From Crambe crambe (taxonomy: Eukaryota; Porifera; Demospongiae; Poecilosclerida; Crambeidae): DNA of 64,000 nt. This document shows positions 1-10,226 of this stretch, piece after piece (position 1 is the first letter of the stretch; each line of letters starts with the position of its first letter). The notes beneath the pieces are model-generated. The model saw only the letters and a program-made list of their open reading frames with translations. It made no database searches and had not been told where the DNA came from. The translations under genes were made by a program, and so were the position numbers. Location: positions 5,673,563 through 5,737,562 of the forward strand of contig OZ004594.1 in NCBI GenBank assembly GCA_963924555.1, read 5' to 3'.

Positions 1-1335
1 CTTGATCATTTTGGAATACTCCACAGGATTCCGACCCTGTAATATTAGATTATGGCAACTGAGCAGGCACTGTCTGTAATGAAGTTTAGATCCAACTAGT
101 TAAGGAATAAGGACAGCTAATAGTTATTGTATAGCAGGACATTAATTTTTGGTTGGTTAATTTTCATAGGAGTGCATAACAGGTACTTTTCAAGGGCACT
201 TTCTCTTCTGCACCTCCCATAGAGAGAAGGTAAGACTATTCATTATGTACAAATATTATTATAGTACCTCAAAATGTATCCAACCATATTTTACGAGATC
301 AACATCTAGAAAATCTTGTAGACATAATTCAGGAATATTCCTACACAAGATAAATTTACAATAGTTTAAGACTAGGCTGTAAGTAGAACAAAGACTTAGA
401 AGCCAGGCATGAATAAGAGATCTGGAGTCTGAATTAACATACAGTTGCAATCTATTTTATACGTAAAATAAGAGAATGCATAAATTAGATCCTATTCACC
501 AGAGCATTTATGGGGTAGGTGGCTATGAAAATCCAGTCTTTCAATAAGTACATATGTATTAGGTAGTTTGTGTGGTGCAGTTAGTATGAAATCGATTGCT
601 CTTGGTTTGATGCTACAAGAGTGGGGATCAAAGCACCATTGCTTTATAAATCCTCAACTATGTACCTATAATGAATAATAGTTCTGGATCTATTAGTAGT
701 ATTCAATACTATATAAGAAGTAGGTAATCGACTTTCTTCATAAATAGGACAATAGTTATGAGAAACTCCTAGGGAATCCAATCGAGCCACTCCAAAACTG
801 CAAATAAAAGAAATGGCCAGTTATATGTTTCACTAAGCGACTAGATGACTGGTTAGCAGGTTGACCCCTATGAGCCTAGTGATCCTACTAAATTAGTCCA
901 GACATGAAAACTTGTGTATTTTTGCAGGTCAAAGGACAGAGTATGTTACGTATACATTAACTGTTTACACTCAATAGTTAAGTTGATACTGCAACTACTG
1001 AAAGAAAGAAGAATGTAAAAGACACATCACAGTTCAGTGCATTGCTGACATGATCTTTACTTTATGGGCGACTCTAGGGCAATTTTAAAGGCTTTTATAG
1101 CTGAGACTTACTCTGTCTCCATCCCAGTACCCAAAGAACCAAAGAATTCAGACTGCCTCCCTATTAATGCTAACACTTTAGCTGTATTGTTAGAGTTCCC
1201 CCCAGATTGCCACAGTTGGTGCTTAGCTCGAATATCTTCGTCTTCTTCTGGATATCTATCTAGAAAATTTACAATATCTAGACACATTAGACCCACACAA
1301 AGGATCCTAGGTGAAACATAGTTATCCTGGTCCAT
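1..1335 (-). CDS. KHK: Ketohexokinase (fructokinase), N-terminal half, runs off left edge
   Basis: Ketohexokinase phosphorylates fructose to fructose-1-phosphate in the cytosol (PfkB/ribokinase fold). Four exons join in frame with GT-AG introns: 1335-1112, 797-666, 340-268 and 36 to beyond base 1. Together they encode about the first 150 of roughly 300 residues. Exon 1 gives MDQDNYVSPRILCVGLMCLD and the PfkB-type GGNSNN motif followed by GSLGTG. Exon 2 carries PTSYIVLNTTNRSRTIIHYR, matching the KHK strand that ends in NGNRTIVLHD. Exon 3 ends KYGWIHFE and exon 4 begins GRNPVEYSKM, matching the KHK stretch FKWIHIEGRNASEQVKM. The start is the ATG at 1335-1333 with context ACCATGG; an in-frame TTG at 1344 is not needed. 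A transposon terminus begins about 65 bp upstream. The ATP-binding and catalytic C-terminal half lies outside the window, so activity cannot be judged. Confidence 0.9.
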
Positions 1336-1400
1336 GGTGTCCAAATAGTTGAGGAGGCGTGGCTGCCTACTTCATGAAAGATGGTAAAAGGTCGACTAAG

Positions 1401-1500
1401 CCGGTGTCACGATACGTACGCGATCGCGGCGACAAAATTTGTGTCACATATGACGACACAATTTATCGGGAGATTTCGTCGCTCCTGTGAGATAGTGTCG
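1401..1500. repeat. Transposon terminus fragment, pairs with 9810-9905
   Basis: The piece begins CCGGTGTCACGA and contains a run matching the reverse complement of 9810-9870 with few differences, through a GGGAGATTTCGTCGCTCCTG core. Both resemble the ends of the family seen at 1844-3254 and 51748-53684. It may be a solo end, or one end of a large element. Confidence 0.55.
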
Positions 1501-1599
1501 CATCATCTTCTAGATGATGCAAATATATGATGCAAACAAGTCCAACTCTAGAGAGTTGTTCTACATCAGTCAATGCTGCCATCACTATCCCGTGAATTA

Positions 1600-1830
1600 T
1601 AGCCTTGTCAAATAACTTTGGACTGGTTCGTGACAGCCATTCCATTAAGTCCATTAACAGGAAGACCCTGAGGAGAATGTCCATATTGAAGCCCAGGAAG
1701 AGAAATGGAACTCGAGTCAGGAGAATCTAGAGGTCCAGAATGAATCATGTTCTCTGGATAAAACAGGGTGTGGAACTGCATCATGGATAACCTCACTCGA
1801 CACACTACCCACCCCTCTCAATCTGAGATA
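1600..1830 (-). pseudogene. Unrecognised decayed coding fragment (left of transposon)
   Basis: On the minus strand an open stretch of about 55 codons reads like real protein (for example YPENMIHSGPLDSPDSS, then GLPVNGLNGMAV). It ends at a stop, and the following bases stay open in a different frame. I do not recognise the family. A transposon copy starts immediately beside it at 1844, and more minus-strand protein-like sequence continues on the far side of that copy (3255-3690). The two could be parts of one decayed gene split by the insertion, but nothing proves they were joined. Confidence 0.25.
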
Positions 1831-1843
1831 TTGGAAAAAGTAC

Positions 1844-3254
1844 TCTCGCGGGCCGGGTGTCAGTTTATTTTGTCGCTGGGAGATTCTGTCGCGGCGACAA
1901 ACTCTGTCGCGAGCGACCTACTGCATATAAAGTAACTATTGGAGAGGTGGTATAGCTATATCTGATTATACAAAGACAATCGCTCACCAACAGATTGCTC
2001 TCCTAGCAATAAAAAATCTCCTAGGTCGTTAGGATATTTTTCACTAGTTATTAGCTATATTTCTATGTTGTTTATAGGTGCATCAAAATCTCAAGCTTGT
2101 TAGCTATTCACCTTTATAGTTGGGTATATATATTATGCATATATCACTCATATTTCAAAGGAGCATGTTTTTTTTCTAGTATCTTGCTAGCTAGCTATGT
2201 ATAGCTAGTTAGCTCTATAGAAAGTAAATTATTATACATTTAGTTTTCTTTATACACTGCTATAACATAGCTCAAGTGAGCAACATACATATATAACTAC
2301 CTAATATTGCATAGAGCTAGATAAGTAATATCCTGGGAGATTTTATTATCACAGGAGACTTTATTACTATCTATAGTACATAATAGCTAGCTAGCTAGCT
2401 ATAGCTATATATATAGTGAGCAACAATTCTAAGAGATTAAGGAGATTTTGTCGCTCTATATTATTATTATTATTAGTAGTAGTAGTAGTAGTATTAGTAT
2501 TATATGATTTCGCTACAGCACAAGATGACGTTTTAAAAATGAGATAAGTTACAACAAAAAAGAAGATGGGCCGGCTGAGGATCCACCTAGACTAGCCTGG
2601 CAACCAGGAGAGGATTAAAAAAAAAAACAGCCACAATAAACAAACAATCAAACAAAAAATAACAGGTTAATGGTTACATGTCTTATAATTATAGCTAATT
2701 GGGTGGCTTGGGAATTGACATACAGTTTAGCAAGGGCAGACAAGATGGAATGTGCAAGTGTTATTGGCTTCAAAATTCCTCAGAATAACTGACCAAAGGA
2801 TGGTAGGAGCACCTAAGGTTATATCAATTGGTGGCAGAGAGTTCCATAATCTAGTCAGCCTGTTGTAGCTATTGGAAAGCAATAAAATATGAGATTTTGT
2901 CACTCTATTGCTATACCTACAACTATGCATGTGAAGAACATAGGAGAGCAACAAATATCCTAGGAGATTTAACTTTAACTTTACGTACTTTATGGATATT
3001 CTATACTCCGCTATATGCTCTGGCTATGTAATATCCAATATAGTCATGCATGCAGTGCTGAGCAACAAAATATCCTATAAGAGATGTATCAAGTAGCTAG
3101 CTACGTCTAATATAGCTAGCTGCAACAATATATCCTGGTGGCGACAAAATATACCTAGGATAGTAGGTCATTTGCGACAGAAAATTTTGTCGCCACGACA
3201 GAATCTCTCAGTGACAAAATAAACTGTGACACCAGTAAAGGGTCGGCCCGCGAG
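1844..3254. mobile_element. Non-autonomous DNA transposon, copy A (long inverted ends)
   Basis: The ends are inverted copies: CTCGCGGGCC at 1844 and GGCCCGCGAG ending at 3254, followed inward by GGTGTCA(CA)GTTTATTTTGTC and GTCGCGGCGACA-type palindromes. ACT flanks both sides, suggesting a 3-bp target duplication. The interior is AT-rich and full of short TCCTAGGAGATTTT and GTCGC units plus TAGC runs. It shares long blocks with copy B (51748-53684), such as the segment near 1925-1985 with GGAGAGGTGGTATAGC and the block around 2520-2620. No transposase reading frame is visible, so mobility would need a transposase supplied elsewhere. Confidence 0.75.
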
Positions 3255-3690
3255 ACTAGGAAAATTCTGGACTCCAAGTTTGCCATCTGTAATGCCTGCC
3301 CAACCTCCCCTAAACCAGGGCAGATTCACCTGGCGATTTATAGTGTGATCCATTGTCTGGTGAAAGCTGCTTTGCCTTCCATATCTTGATGAAAAACTTT
3401 GCACTGATTTACCGGCCCTGTGATAATCCATTTATCATCATACCAGAGGAAACATCTCACCTGGAGGTTTGAGGTAATACCGTTCCATATGACTCTCCTG
3501 ATGCCTTGATAATGCTCACCAAAGACAAAGAAATCTACCAATGGCAGACTCTTGGCCATACCTCCCCAGACTTCAAAGGAGTATTCACTGGCCACCACTA
3601 ACAAAGAAGTAAATTATAAAGTTGGCAAGATTGCAATTGCTCCATTTTCAGAGCCAGGACAGAAATGTCCTGGAAATCCTGCAAAGCTCA
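3255..3690 (-). pseudogene. Unrecognised decayed coding fragment (right of transposon)
   Basis: The minus strand from about 3690 reads MSFAGFPGHFCPGSENG, then a stop. It continues as SEYSFEVWGGMAKSLPLVDF and FLWYDDKWIITGP, then shifts frame to INRQVNLPWFRGGWAGITDG before meeting the transposon end at 3254. Composition and lack of repeats suggest a true former exon, but I cannot name the family. One stop and one frameshift indicate decay. No nearby gene model uses it. Confidence 0.3.
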
Positions 3691-3914
3691 TTTCCCCTTC
3701 TTTCTTTCGTCAAATACCCACCAGTTACTAGCATAGCTACTACAGTCACTGGCTTCTCTGTTCATGCACTATAAACAGTCACTAAGTAAAAAAAAAAAAA
3801 GGTTCTTATTTCTAAATGGGAACAGATAGCTTGAAATATGCTGTAAAGTGTACTCAAAAAATTGCTGTGTTGGGGTAATTCCGAATGATTGTTGTGGCAA
3901 CACAAAGCAATAAT

Positions 3915-3946
3915 ACAGCGACAGAATAAACCTCAACACCGGCGTT
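3915..3946. repeat. Solo terminus of the CCGGTGTCA transposon family
   Basis: ACAGCGACAGAATAAAC followed by a CAACACCGG end matches, in reverse complement, the CCGGTGT...TTTATTCTGTCGCTG terminus of copies A and B. No partner end is obvious close by. Confidence 0.4.
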
Positions 3947-3984
3947 GATGAAGGATCGGCTACGCAATACACTTTCGGTAATTG

Positions 3985-4627
3985 GTACAGTGGATTCACG
4001 TTCCGTTCGAATAAACATTGCGTATTGCGTTTGGCGTATATTTTTCCGTAAACAATATCAATGATGGAAACTGAAGCTAATGGTCAGTAGACATCCTCTC
4101 TTCTCACTGTAAGTGCAGCGGTGTGCTTGTGCGATGAAATAGTCAATGAATACCATTACGGAAAATCTCTCACGAAAAATGATTAGATTCGAACGGAACG
4201 TGAATCCACTGTACAGTAGATTAGAATCTAATAATTTTTTCGTGACCCATGAGATATATTCCGTAATGGTATTCATTGACTATTTCAACGCACAATCACA
4301 CCGCTGCACTTACAGTAAGAAGAGGATGTCTACTGACCATTAACTTCAGTTTCCATCCTTGATATTGTTTACGGAAAAACATACGCCAACCGCAACACGC
4401 AATGTTTATTCGAACGGAACGAACGTAACGTTCGAATCTAATAATTTTTCCGTGACCCGTGAGAGATATTCTGTAAAGACTATTTAATAGCACAAACACA
4501 CCGCTACACTTACAGAGAGAAGACAGGACCATTAGCTTCAGTTTCCATCATTGATATTGTTTACGGAAAAACATACGCCAACCGCAATACGCAGTGTTTA
4601 TTCGAACGGAACGTGAATCCACTGTAC
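3985..4627. mobile_element. Palindromic MITE with three related arms
   Basis: The 28-base end starting GTACAGTGGATTCACG at 3985 recurs inverted at about 4187-4214 and again at 4600-4627. The left arm (3985-4160) is the reverse complement of 4256-4430 and, with small deletions, of 4470-4627. The result is a long foldback with an extra internal arm, as if one MITE inserted into or recombined with another. Open frames here (for example 4058-4276) are only consequences of the inverted repeat. Confidence 0.75.
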
Positions 4628-4639
4628 TGTAATCTAAAT

Positions 4640-6180
4640 AAAAAGCTAATTTAAGCTACTAAGAACTAATTCTCGGGCATCAAAGGACCTGAAGCTTGAA
4701 ATTTGTGCCATGGAGACCCAAAACCCATAGTTAATGGATATACACAAATCAAATGCCGCGTTATGCCCCTGTACCCGGTCACATAAGGAGTAAGCGCAAG
4801 TCAATAGAATTGACCTCGAATTCATTAATATTTCCATTTACTATTCCTGGCAACATACATCTAGTTTGCAGTAACGTGTTTTTTTAAACTCTGATTAAAG
4901 ATCCTGAATTTAGAACAATGAATTTCACGTTCGTGTTTACGCGTACGCAAATGGCACTTTAAAAAATTCTTATTGAAACTTATTTATTATTTAGCTTAAA
5001 TCAATTAACTCTGCATCAGTTTTGCCTGTTTTCTATCTATGATTTAAGTGCGCTCTTTCACGTTCTTCGCTGAATACCATTCCTGTATTAGTATTGTATT
5101 ATAAGAACTTGCATTTTCCATAGTTAATTTTCAAACTTACACTCCTGCTATTGTACGCACTCGATCAACGTGCACACTCACACGTACATGCCAGCATTAC
5201 AGATACTTACTCCATCAACACTAGACCTTCCAGATCAGAATCATTCAGCTTAATGTAAAAAAATTACATAACTACAATTAACTTTCAATAGAATTAGTTC
5301 TCATAAAATTAGCTTATGAAACAAACCATCAACGTTTCGACCAGAATACTCTAGCCTCAGGGTGATACTAAAAAATGCACACAGAAACGACCTTATATAC
5401 TTACGCTTGTTATCTTGACAACGCACATGCATACGCCTATGGATATTATGTTATAACGTAACATTACCCGGAGTTATAAAATACTATTTCCTTAAGGCTT
5501 TAAGCGTAGAAACCCAGCAACCTTGAAGTTCTAGACCTACATACCTATTAAAACGCTGTTCATCTGAAGTTAAACTAATATGAAGAACTTCTTTTAGAAG
5601 CAGCTCCTTCCTAGTCCTAGCTTGATCTATAACTGAAGCTTCCTTCCATAATTATAGGACGATTACTACTCCAGGCATGATCAGCAACTGCAGACTTTTC
5701 TTGTTCTCCTCGTAATTAATTTGTTTATAAGCAGGATCACACCATTTAGAAAGAAAATAATATAAAAAAAGGTGAATTATTCTAAATTATGAATTATTCT
5801 TTCAACTGAACCTCAGTTTTCAAACAGTATAACTATTGTTATGATGCTGAATTGCATAAGTTAAAGAAGAAAGGAAAAGTAGGGATGGTTTGTTAGATTC
5901 AGAAAATTCAATAAAGAGAGTTAAATTTAGTAGAGTGAACCATTTCGAAGGAAAAATTTCCATACTCCAAGTATATTTTAGACTCAAACTGGTTTGGCAT
6001 GTGATCAGGCACAACTGCGGATCTGAATCGCTGGGCGCGCAACCACAGCGATCGGGTCAGTATTATAGCGAAATCAAACAACTTTGGATTTTTAAAATTG
6101 CAGCTAGGCAAATAGGTAGCTATACTCAAATTTAAGAATGTACAATCATAGATATGGTACAATACAGTTATGTATTACGT
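4640..6180. other. Gene-free AT-rich stretch
   Basis: I see no conserved coding sequence on either strand; the open frames are short and of unstructured composition. At 5325-5380 a CAACGTTTCGACC...GCCTCAGGGTGA segment resembles the ends of dispersed elements (compare 50790-50825), so part of it is probably old repeat. Confidence 0.4.
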
Positions 6181-6229
6181 AGTTACATTGTCTTCGCTAT
6201 TGCTTTGGAGGTGGGACATTTCACACTAG

Positions 6230-6335
6230 AAAGGACATCCTACACTATAGTGTAGAATGTACCCAAGAGGATCTCCACACTAGCATAAAATGTCCGGGGG
6301 GACATTCTACACGGGGGGGACATTCTATGATGATT
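6230..6335. repeat. GACATTCTA-motif repeat cluster
   Basis: Short units GGGACATT, TAGAATGT and GGGGGGACATTCTA recur in both orientations within 100 bp (for example TGTCCGGGGGGACATTCTAC then CGGGGGGACATTCTATG). It looks like a small foldback or repeat end. No function is evident. Confidence 0.4.
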
Positions 6336-6680
6336 TTTAGCTATTGAATATTCCGTGCACCATAGTTTTATGACTGAATATCTAAATTTAGAGCATTAGT
6401 TGAAGCCTTGTAGTTTATATTAGCCAAAGTTCCAAACTTGATCAGAATTTTGTTCAAAGAGATCATATAAGGAAAGGACTTTTTTGGTTGAATAATGACA
6501 TGATTCACTGCAACTGCATTTCCATAGAAAATTATTCTGCAGCTTTGTTCCGTATTTCCTGTACCGGGTCATATAAACTTTGTATCTCTTTTAAGAGTTT
6601 TTAAATTGCAATAACGAGCCATTCTAGTACGCCGTACGCTCAAATGCGAACATGAAAATTATCAATTTTAAATAGAGTAA

Positions 6681-6768
6681 ACCAAGGGCGTATCGACACG
6701 ACGAAGGCTGGAAGAGGGCATACAACTCCCATACAGGCTGTATAGACACCGAAATCCTGGAGGTTATG
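6681..6768. repeat. Dispersed ~85-nt repeat, copy 1
   Basis: GGCGTATCGACACG, GAAGGC, GGGCAT..AACTCCC, ACAGGCTGTATAG and CACCGAAAT.CTG.AGGTTA occur in the same order and spacing at 8527-8611. The unit is compact and contains short self-complementary segments (GGGCAT/AACTCCC, ACAGGCTGT). It could be a SINE-like or structured RNA element; no tRNA A/B boxes were found. Confidence 0.5.
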
Positions 6769-7019
6769 ATTGCTGTTTGGCGTCACGTTTCATCACTACC
6801 AGTATACTGCACGCGCGCCCACATACAGCCGGCCGGCGCGCGGCATGCATGGCCGGATGAGGCATAGAGCAAATTTCGACTTGACCAGAGATCGTGGGAT
6901 TAGGGAAAAGATAGAAATGAATAACTGAAAGATCAAGCTCAATGAGCTTACTTCCTTCGTTGAGACTACAGCTGGTGAAGGAGAAGCAAACTTAGTCAGC
7001 AACTTCTGACGAACAGATT

Positions 7020-8520
7020 AAAGTAGAAATTCCTCTTCAGTCGCTTGTACTTCTTTTAATACATTATTTGCGGAGTCCTGGTGACTCCATCTCGATCTGT
7101 AGGGCTGTACTAAGTACTTTTAGTGCTAGCTAGCTAATATAGCTACGTCATGATGATGTATCGCATGGTGTACAAAATGTGGTAAGTACAATATATAAAA
7201 TTTTAAACTATTTTTACCATATGAAAAATTGTGGCACTTGAGGCAGAGGCCATTGATCATTGTTATACTATTTGATTTTAAAAATTCTATATTTTAAGGG
7301 CGATAGCTTGCGATCACGTTTGCATGCGTGAAAAGTTAAATATGATATATCGATACTATATGAAAAGAAATTAAAGAATGAAATTTTAAACAAGATTTTA
7401 AAAATAAAACTATCTTTAAGTTAATAACTTTAAGGTTTAATTATTAATTATGCTGGTAAAGTTAAAACTTTATATCTTTAAATTTGTCTATATTTTCTTA
7501 GAATTATTGAACAAGATCTAGTCTGAATCCATTGATTAAGAATCAAACATTATTCACGCTTTCTACTTTTAAAAAAGTTCGAAAGGCAGAAAATTGTATT
7601 GTAGAGTATCAATAATGACATAAGTAAACTGACTAAAACGTGAATGGTTTGATTTCTACCCTCGATTATCACATTTTCTTATTAAAGAATATTTAAAGCG
7701 CAATCGCGAGTGATACGCGCTACACGCATGGATACAATTGTAAATTACGGGTTTCTATGGCGGAATACATAGTCAATGGCGCTGGAGACGGTCTCATAGA
7801 GTCAATTAGAGATAATGAGAGAGTGAAAGAAGTATATTTGAAAGGAAATGGATGCAAAGAAATGGAAGATTTAATATAACAATTTTCTGATCTTTTTCTC
7901 TTTAAAAAAAAATATAGGAGAGCTCCTGGATTGCATACAGTGTTTGGAATATTCTTGTATCTTCAGCATTGCAAACCTTACTTCAGAGTTGAACTGTATT
8001 CAATCTTGAAATAAACATAAGCTACCCTCACTTTCACATGTCGATCAAACCTTGATTCGGCTCTTTTTTTTGGAAATTAGGTAGGATGGTTTTCTATCAT
8101 ACTTCAGTATCAATTATAACTAGCTTTTATACAAATACCTAGCTTGCTACATTTGCTACATACCATGCATACCAATGGTTGAATGATACATCTGTTGCAG
8201 CAATGTTGCTAAAAACTGGATTTTATGCCATAGTCAATTTTCAATTAATGGTGAAAGTATGTCCACAGTATGGAGTACAGATTCTTTTGATCCACTGACC
8301 CTTTAAATGGCTGTGAAAAATTGTTATCCCAGCATTATTTGGAGGAGAATACAACAAAAATATATCAGCCATAATTGAGTCTTGAGTTGCTGTTTAACAA
8401 CCATGACAACATCTTACATTTGTTTTTACATTCTCCCAGTCTTCCACAAGGATTTCAGGATGTTTCTTTCAATGCAAAAGTGCTTTTAGAATCTAATTAA
8501 CTATTATTTCATTCCATATA
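7020..8520. other. Gene-poor stretch with one small open frame
   Basis: Mostly AT-rich sequence without recognisable genes. The one exception is a 40-codon frame at 7757-7879, listed separately. Confidence 0.35.
7757..7879 (+). CDS. Possible small ORF or orphan first exon (40 aa)
   Basis: ATGGCGGAATAC opens a frame that reads MAEYIVNGAGDG, then LIESIRDNERVKEVYLKGNG, and stops at TAA. The composition (acidic and lysine-rich, regular hydrophobics, LKGNG) looks more protein-like than its surroundings and faintly leucine-rich-repeat-like. No partner exon could be joined convincingly. It may be a chance ORF, a microprotein or a first-exon remnant. Confidence 0.2.
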   Translation: MAEYIVNGAGDGLIESIRDNERVKEVYLKGNGCKEMEDLI

Positions 8521-8526
8521 ACTAAT

Positions 8527-8611
8527 GGCGTATCGACCCGTAGAAGGCGGGGAGAGGGCATGAAACTCCCGCACAGGCTGTATAGCCACCGAAATGCTGC
8601 AGGTTACTAAA
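8527..8611. repeat. Dispersed ~85-nt repeat, copy 2
   Basis: Same orientation and block order as 6681-6768 with about a dozen differences (GGCGTATCGACCCG...GGGGAGAGGGCAT...AACTCCCGCACAGGCTG). A short related start, GGCGTATCGAGG, appears at 12383. Confidence 0.5.
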
Positions 8612-9064
8612 AATAGATTTCAACGCGTGGTGAGCTCATGAAATCAGCTGACCATTATCATAGCTACACTAGCTAGCTGGCACTACAAATATAGCACAGG
8701 TAAACATTGAGGTAAGCAATACAGTTTTCTATGTATGCAGTTGCCTGCCACTTATATATAAACTCACATCTTCTAAGGAGTTTAAAAAACAAATGAATAG
8801 CTATAAGCACAGGAATACTCGCTTGCTGTGACTCAAATGTCGTTACATTGCCCTAGTTATATCAAGGTCTCATACGTACGTACGTACGTATCGTGTAATA
8901 GTAGCGCCCTGCGCGTGCCATTATGCGCATGCTGGTATAGTCTGAGGCTGGATAGCTTATCTAATTGTTTTGTGGTAGCTTTATATGCATGCAAACTGCC
9001 TGCCACTTACATGACTAAACAGCGAAACACAAGCTATCAGCTCTAATGTTTCACTTTGCCCTAG

Positions 9065-9467
9065 TACTGGGAAACTTTCGAAGGAGAATACTTTCGCGAA
9101 TAGCATGAATAGAAAAATTCGCGGAGAAATCTTTCACGATCGATCGATCTATCGCGGCCTTATGTACGTTCTACACTGGGTTTTGATTCTAATACCTGTT
9201 TCACCTCCTTGTTAGCGTCTGCTATACTAGAAGAAGGAACCACTGATGACAGTTGTCCATCAGGCTTTGGAAGAGTTGGATTTTTCTTGAGCAGATACAT
9301 GGCAACAAAGAATGAACAGCTTTATACACCGATCGAGCATGGCACATGCATGGACCGCGCTTGAGCTTGACCGAATTAATTAAATTTCGCGGGAAAAAAC
9401 TTTCGCTGATTGCGACAAACCAACGAAATTCGCGAAAGTATTCCCCCTCTAAAGTTTCCCGCTATAC
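9065..9467. mobile_element. MITE with GGGAAACTTTCG inverted ends
   Basis: The left end CTGGGAAACTTTCGAAGG...GAATACTTTCGCGAAT is inverted at the right as ATTCGCGAAAGTATTCC...AAAGTTTCCCGC. The TTTCGCG-rich ends resemble the TAGCGGG...GAAACTTTCG element at 52806-53260. No transposase is encoded. Confidence 0.65.
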
Positions 9468-9569
9468 TGTATGTGTAAATTCTGGCACGATGATGTTGAA
9501 CACATATGATCTAGCACGTAAATCTAAGATATATGCCAACATTCTGGCAGAGGTTATAAAAACCTTGCG

Positions 9570-9785
9570 TCTTTCGTCTCGCTAGACCTACATCTTTCAC
9601 AATACGTCCAGTCTGGCGCAGTCGACCCTGCCCAAAAAAGGAATTTAAAGGGTCAGCCACACCAGACTACAATATGTCTGTCTCTAGCTAGCGAGACAAA
9701 GAAGTAGTATCGTGTAGCCAGACCCGATTCTTTCCTTTCTCTTTGGGGCGGGGGAAAGAATCGGGTATGGTTACACTGTCACGAG
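9570..9785. repeat. Nested short inverted repeats
   Basis: CAGTCTGGCGCAG (9610) faces CCACACCAGACTAC (near 9660), inside a wider pair GTCTCGCTAGAC / GTCTCTAGCTAGCGAGAC. Just right of it, GCCAGACCCGATTCTTTCC faces GAAAGAATCGGGTATGG (9720-9770). These are small hairpin elements. The AGTCTGGCG end matches the MITE at 22054. Confidence 0.5.
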
Positions 9786-9799
9786 ACAAAGAGATAGAA

Positions 9800-9910
9800 C
9801 GAGCTAATATGCGCGACACTATCTCACAGGAGCGACGAAATCTCCCGGTAAATTGTGTCACCATTTATCGCCGCGACAAAATCACAGCAACAGAATAAAT
9901 GACAGACAAA
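9800..9910. repeat. Transposon terminus fragment (inverted partner of 1401-1500)
   Basis: GCGACACTATCTCACAGGAG, then a GACGAAATCTCCCGG core, is the reverse complement of 1456-1499, followed outward by CGCCGCGACAAAATC and CAGAATAAATGACAG. The ends resemble the family at 1844 and 51748. Confidence 0.5.
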
Positions 9911-10226
9911 TGCAGTTCATTCAGGGTTTGTCAATTCTGTGACAGAGCAAATCCAGTACACCTTATTTCCGTACTTTTTATAGTCATGTACTCAAGCCTA
10001 CATCACTCTTTCATTTAGAAGAAATATTTTTACTCTCACTTGTGTTTGCACACTTTTTTCAAGCGGCGTGGCTAAGGATGGCATAAACGACCCTTTACCA
10101 AATAATCTTGCCACACACCCCGCAACTCATTTTTTTCTGTCAGTCTGTATAAACTTCGAAGCGTTCTAGCGTTCTAATGTTGTCTATGAAACGTCTACGT
10201 AGCGTCTACAAAGTGTATAAACTAAC

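Noticed and set aside
200-230. Alternative KHK exon 4 reading GRCRRESALEKYL
   Set aside because: No AG acceptor in the correct phase; the segment at 36-1 (GRNPVEYSKM) fits both splice phase and family alignment.
1335-1344. Upstream TTG as KHK start
   Set aside because: The ATG at 1335 has an excellent ACCATGG context, and a non-ATG start is not needed.
6681-6768. tRNA or tRNA-derived gene
   Set aside because: No A-box or GGTTCGA B-box and no cloverleaf could be drawn.
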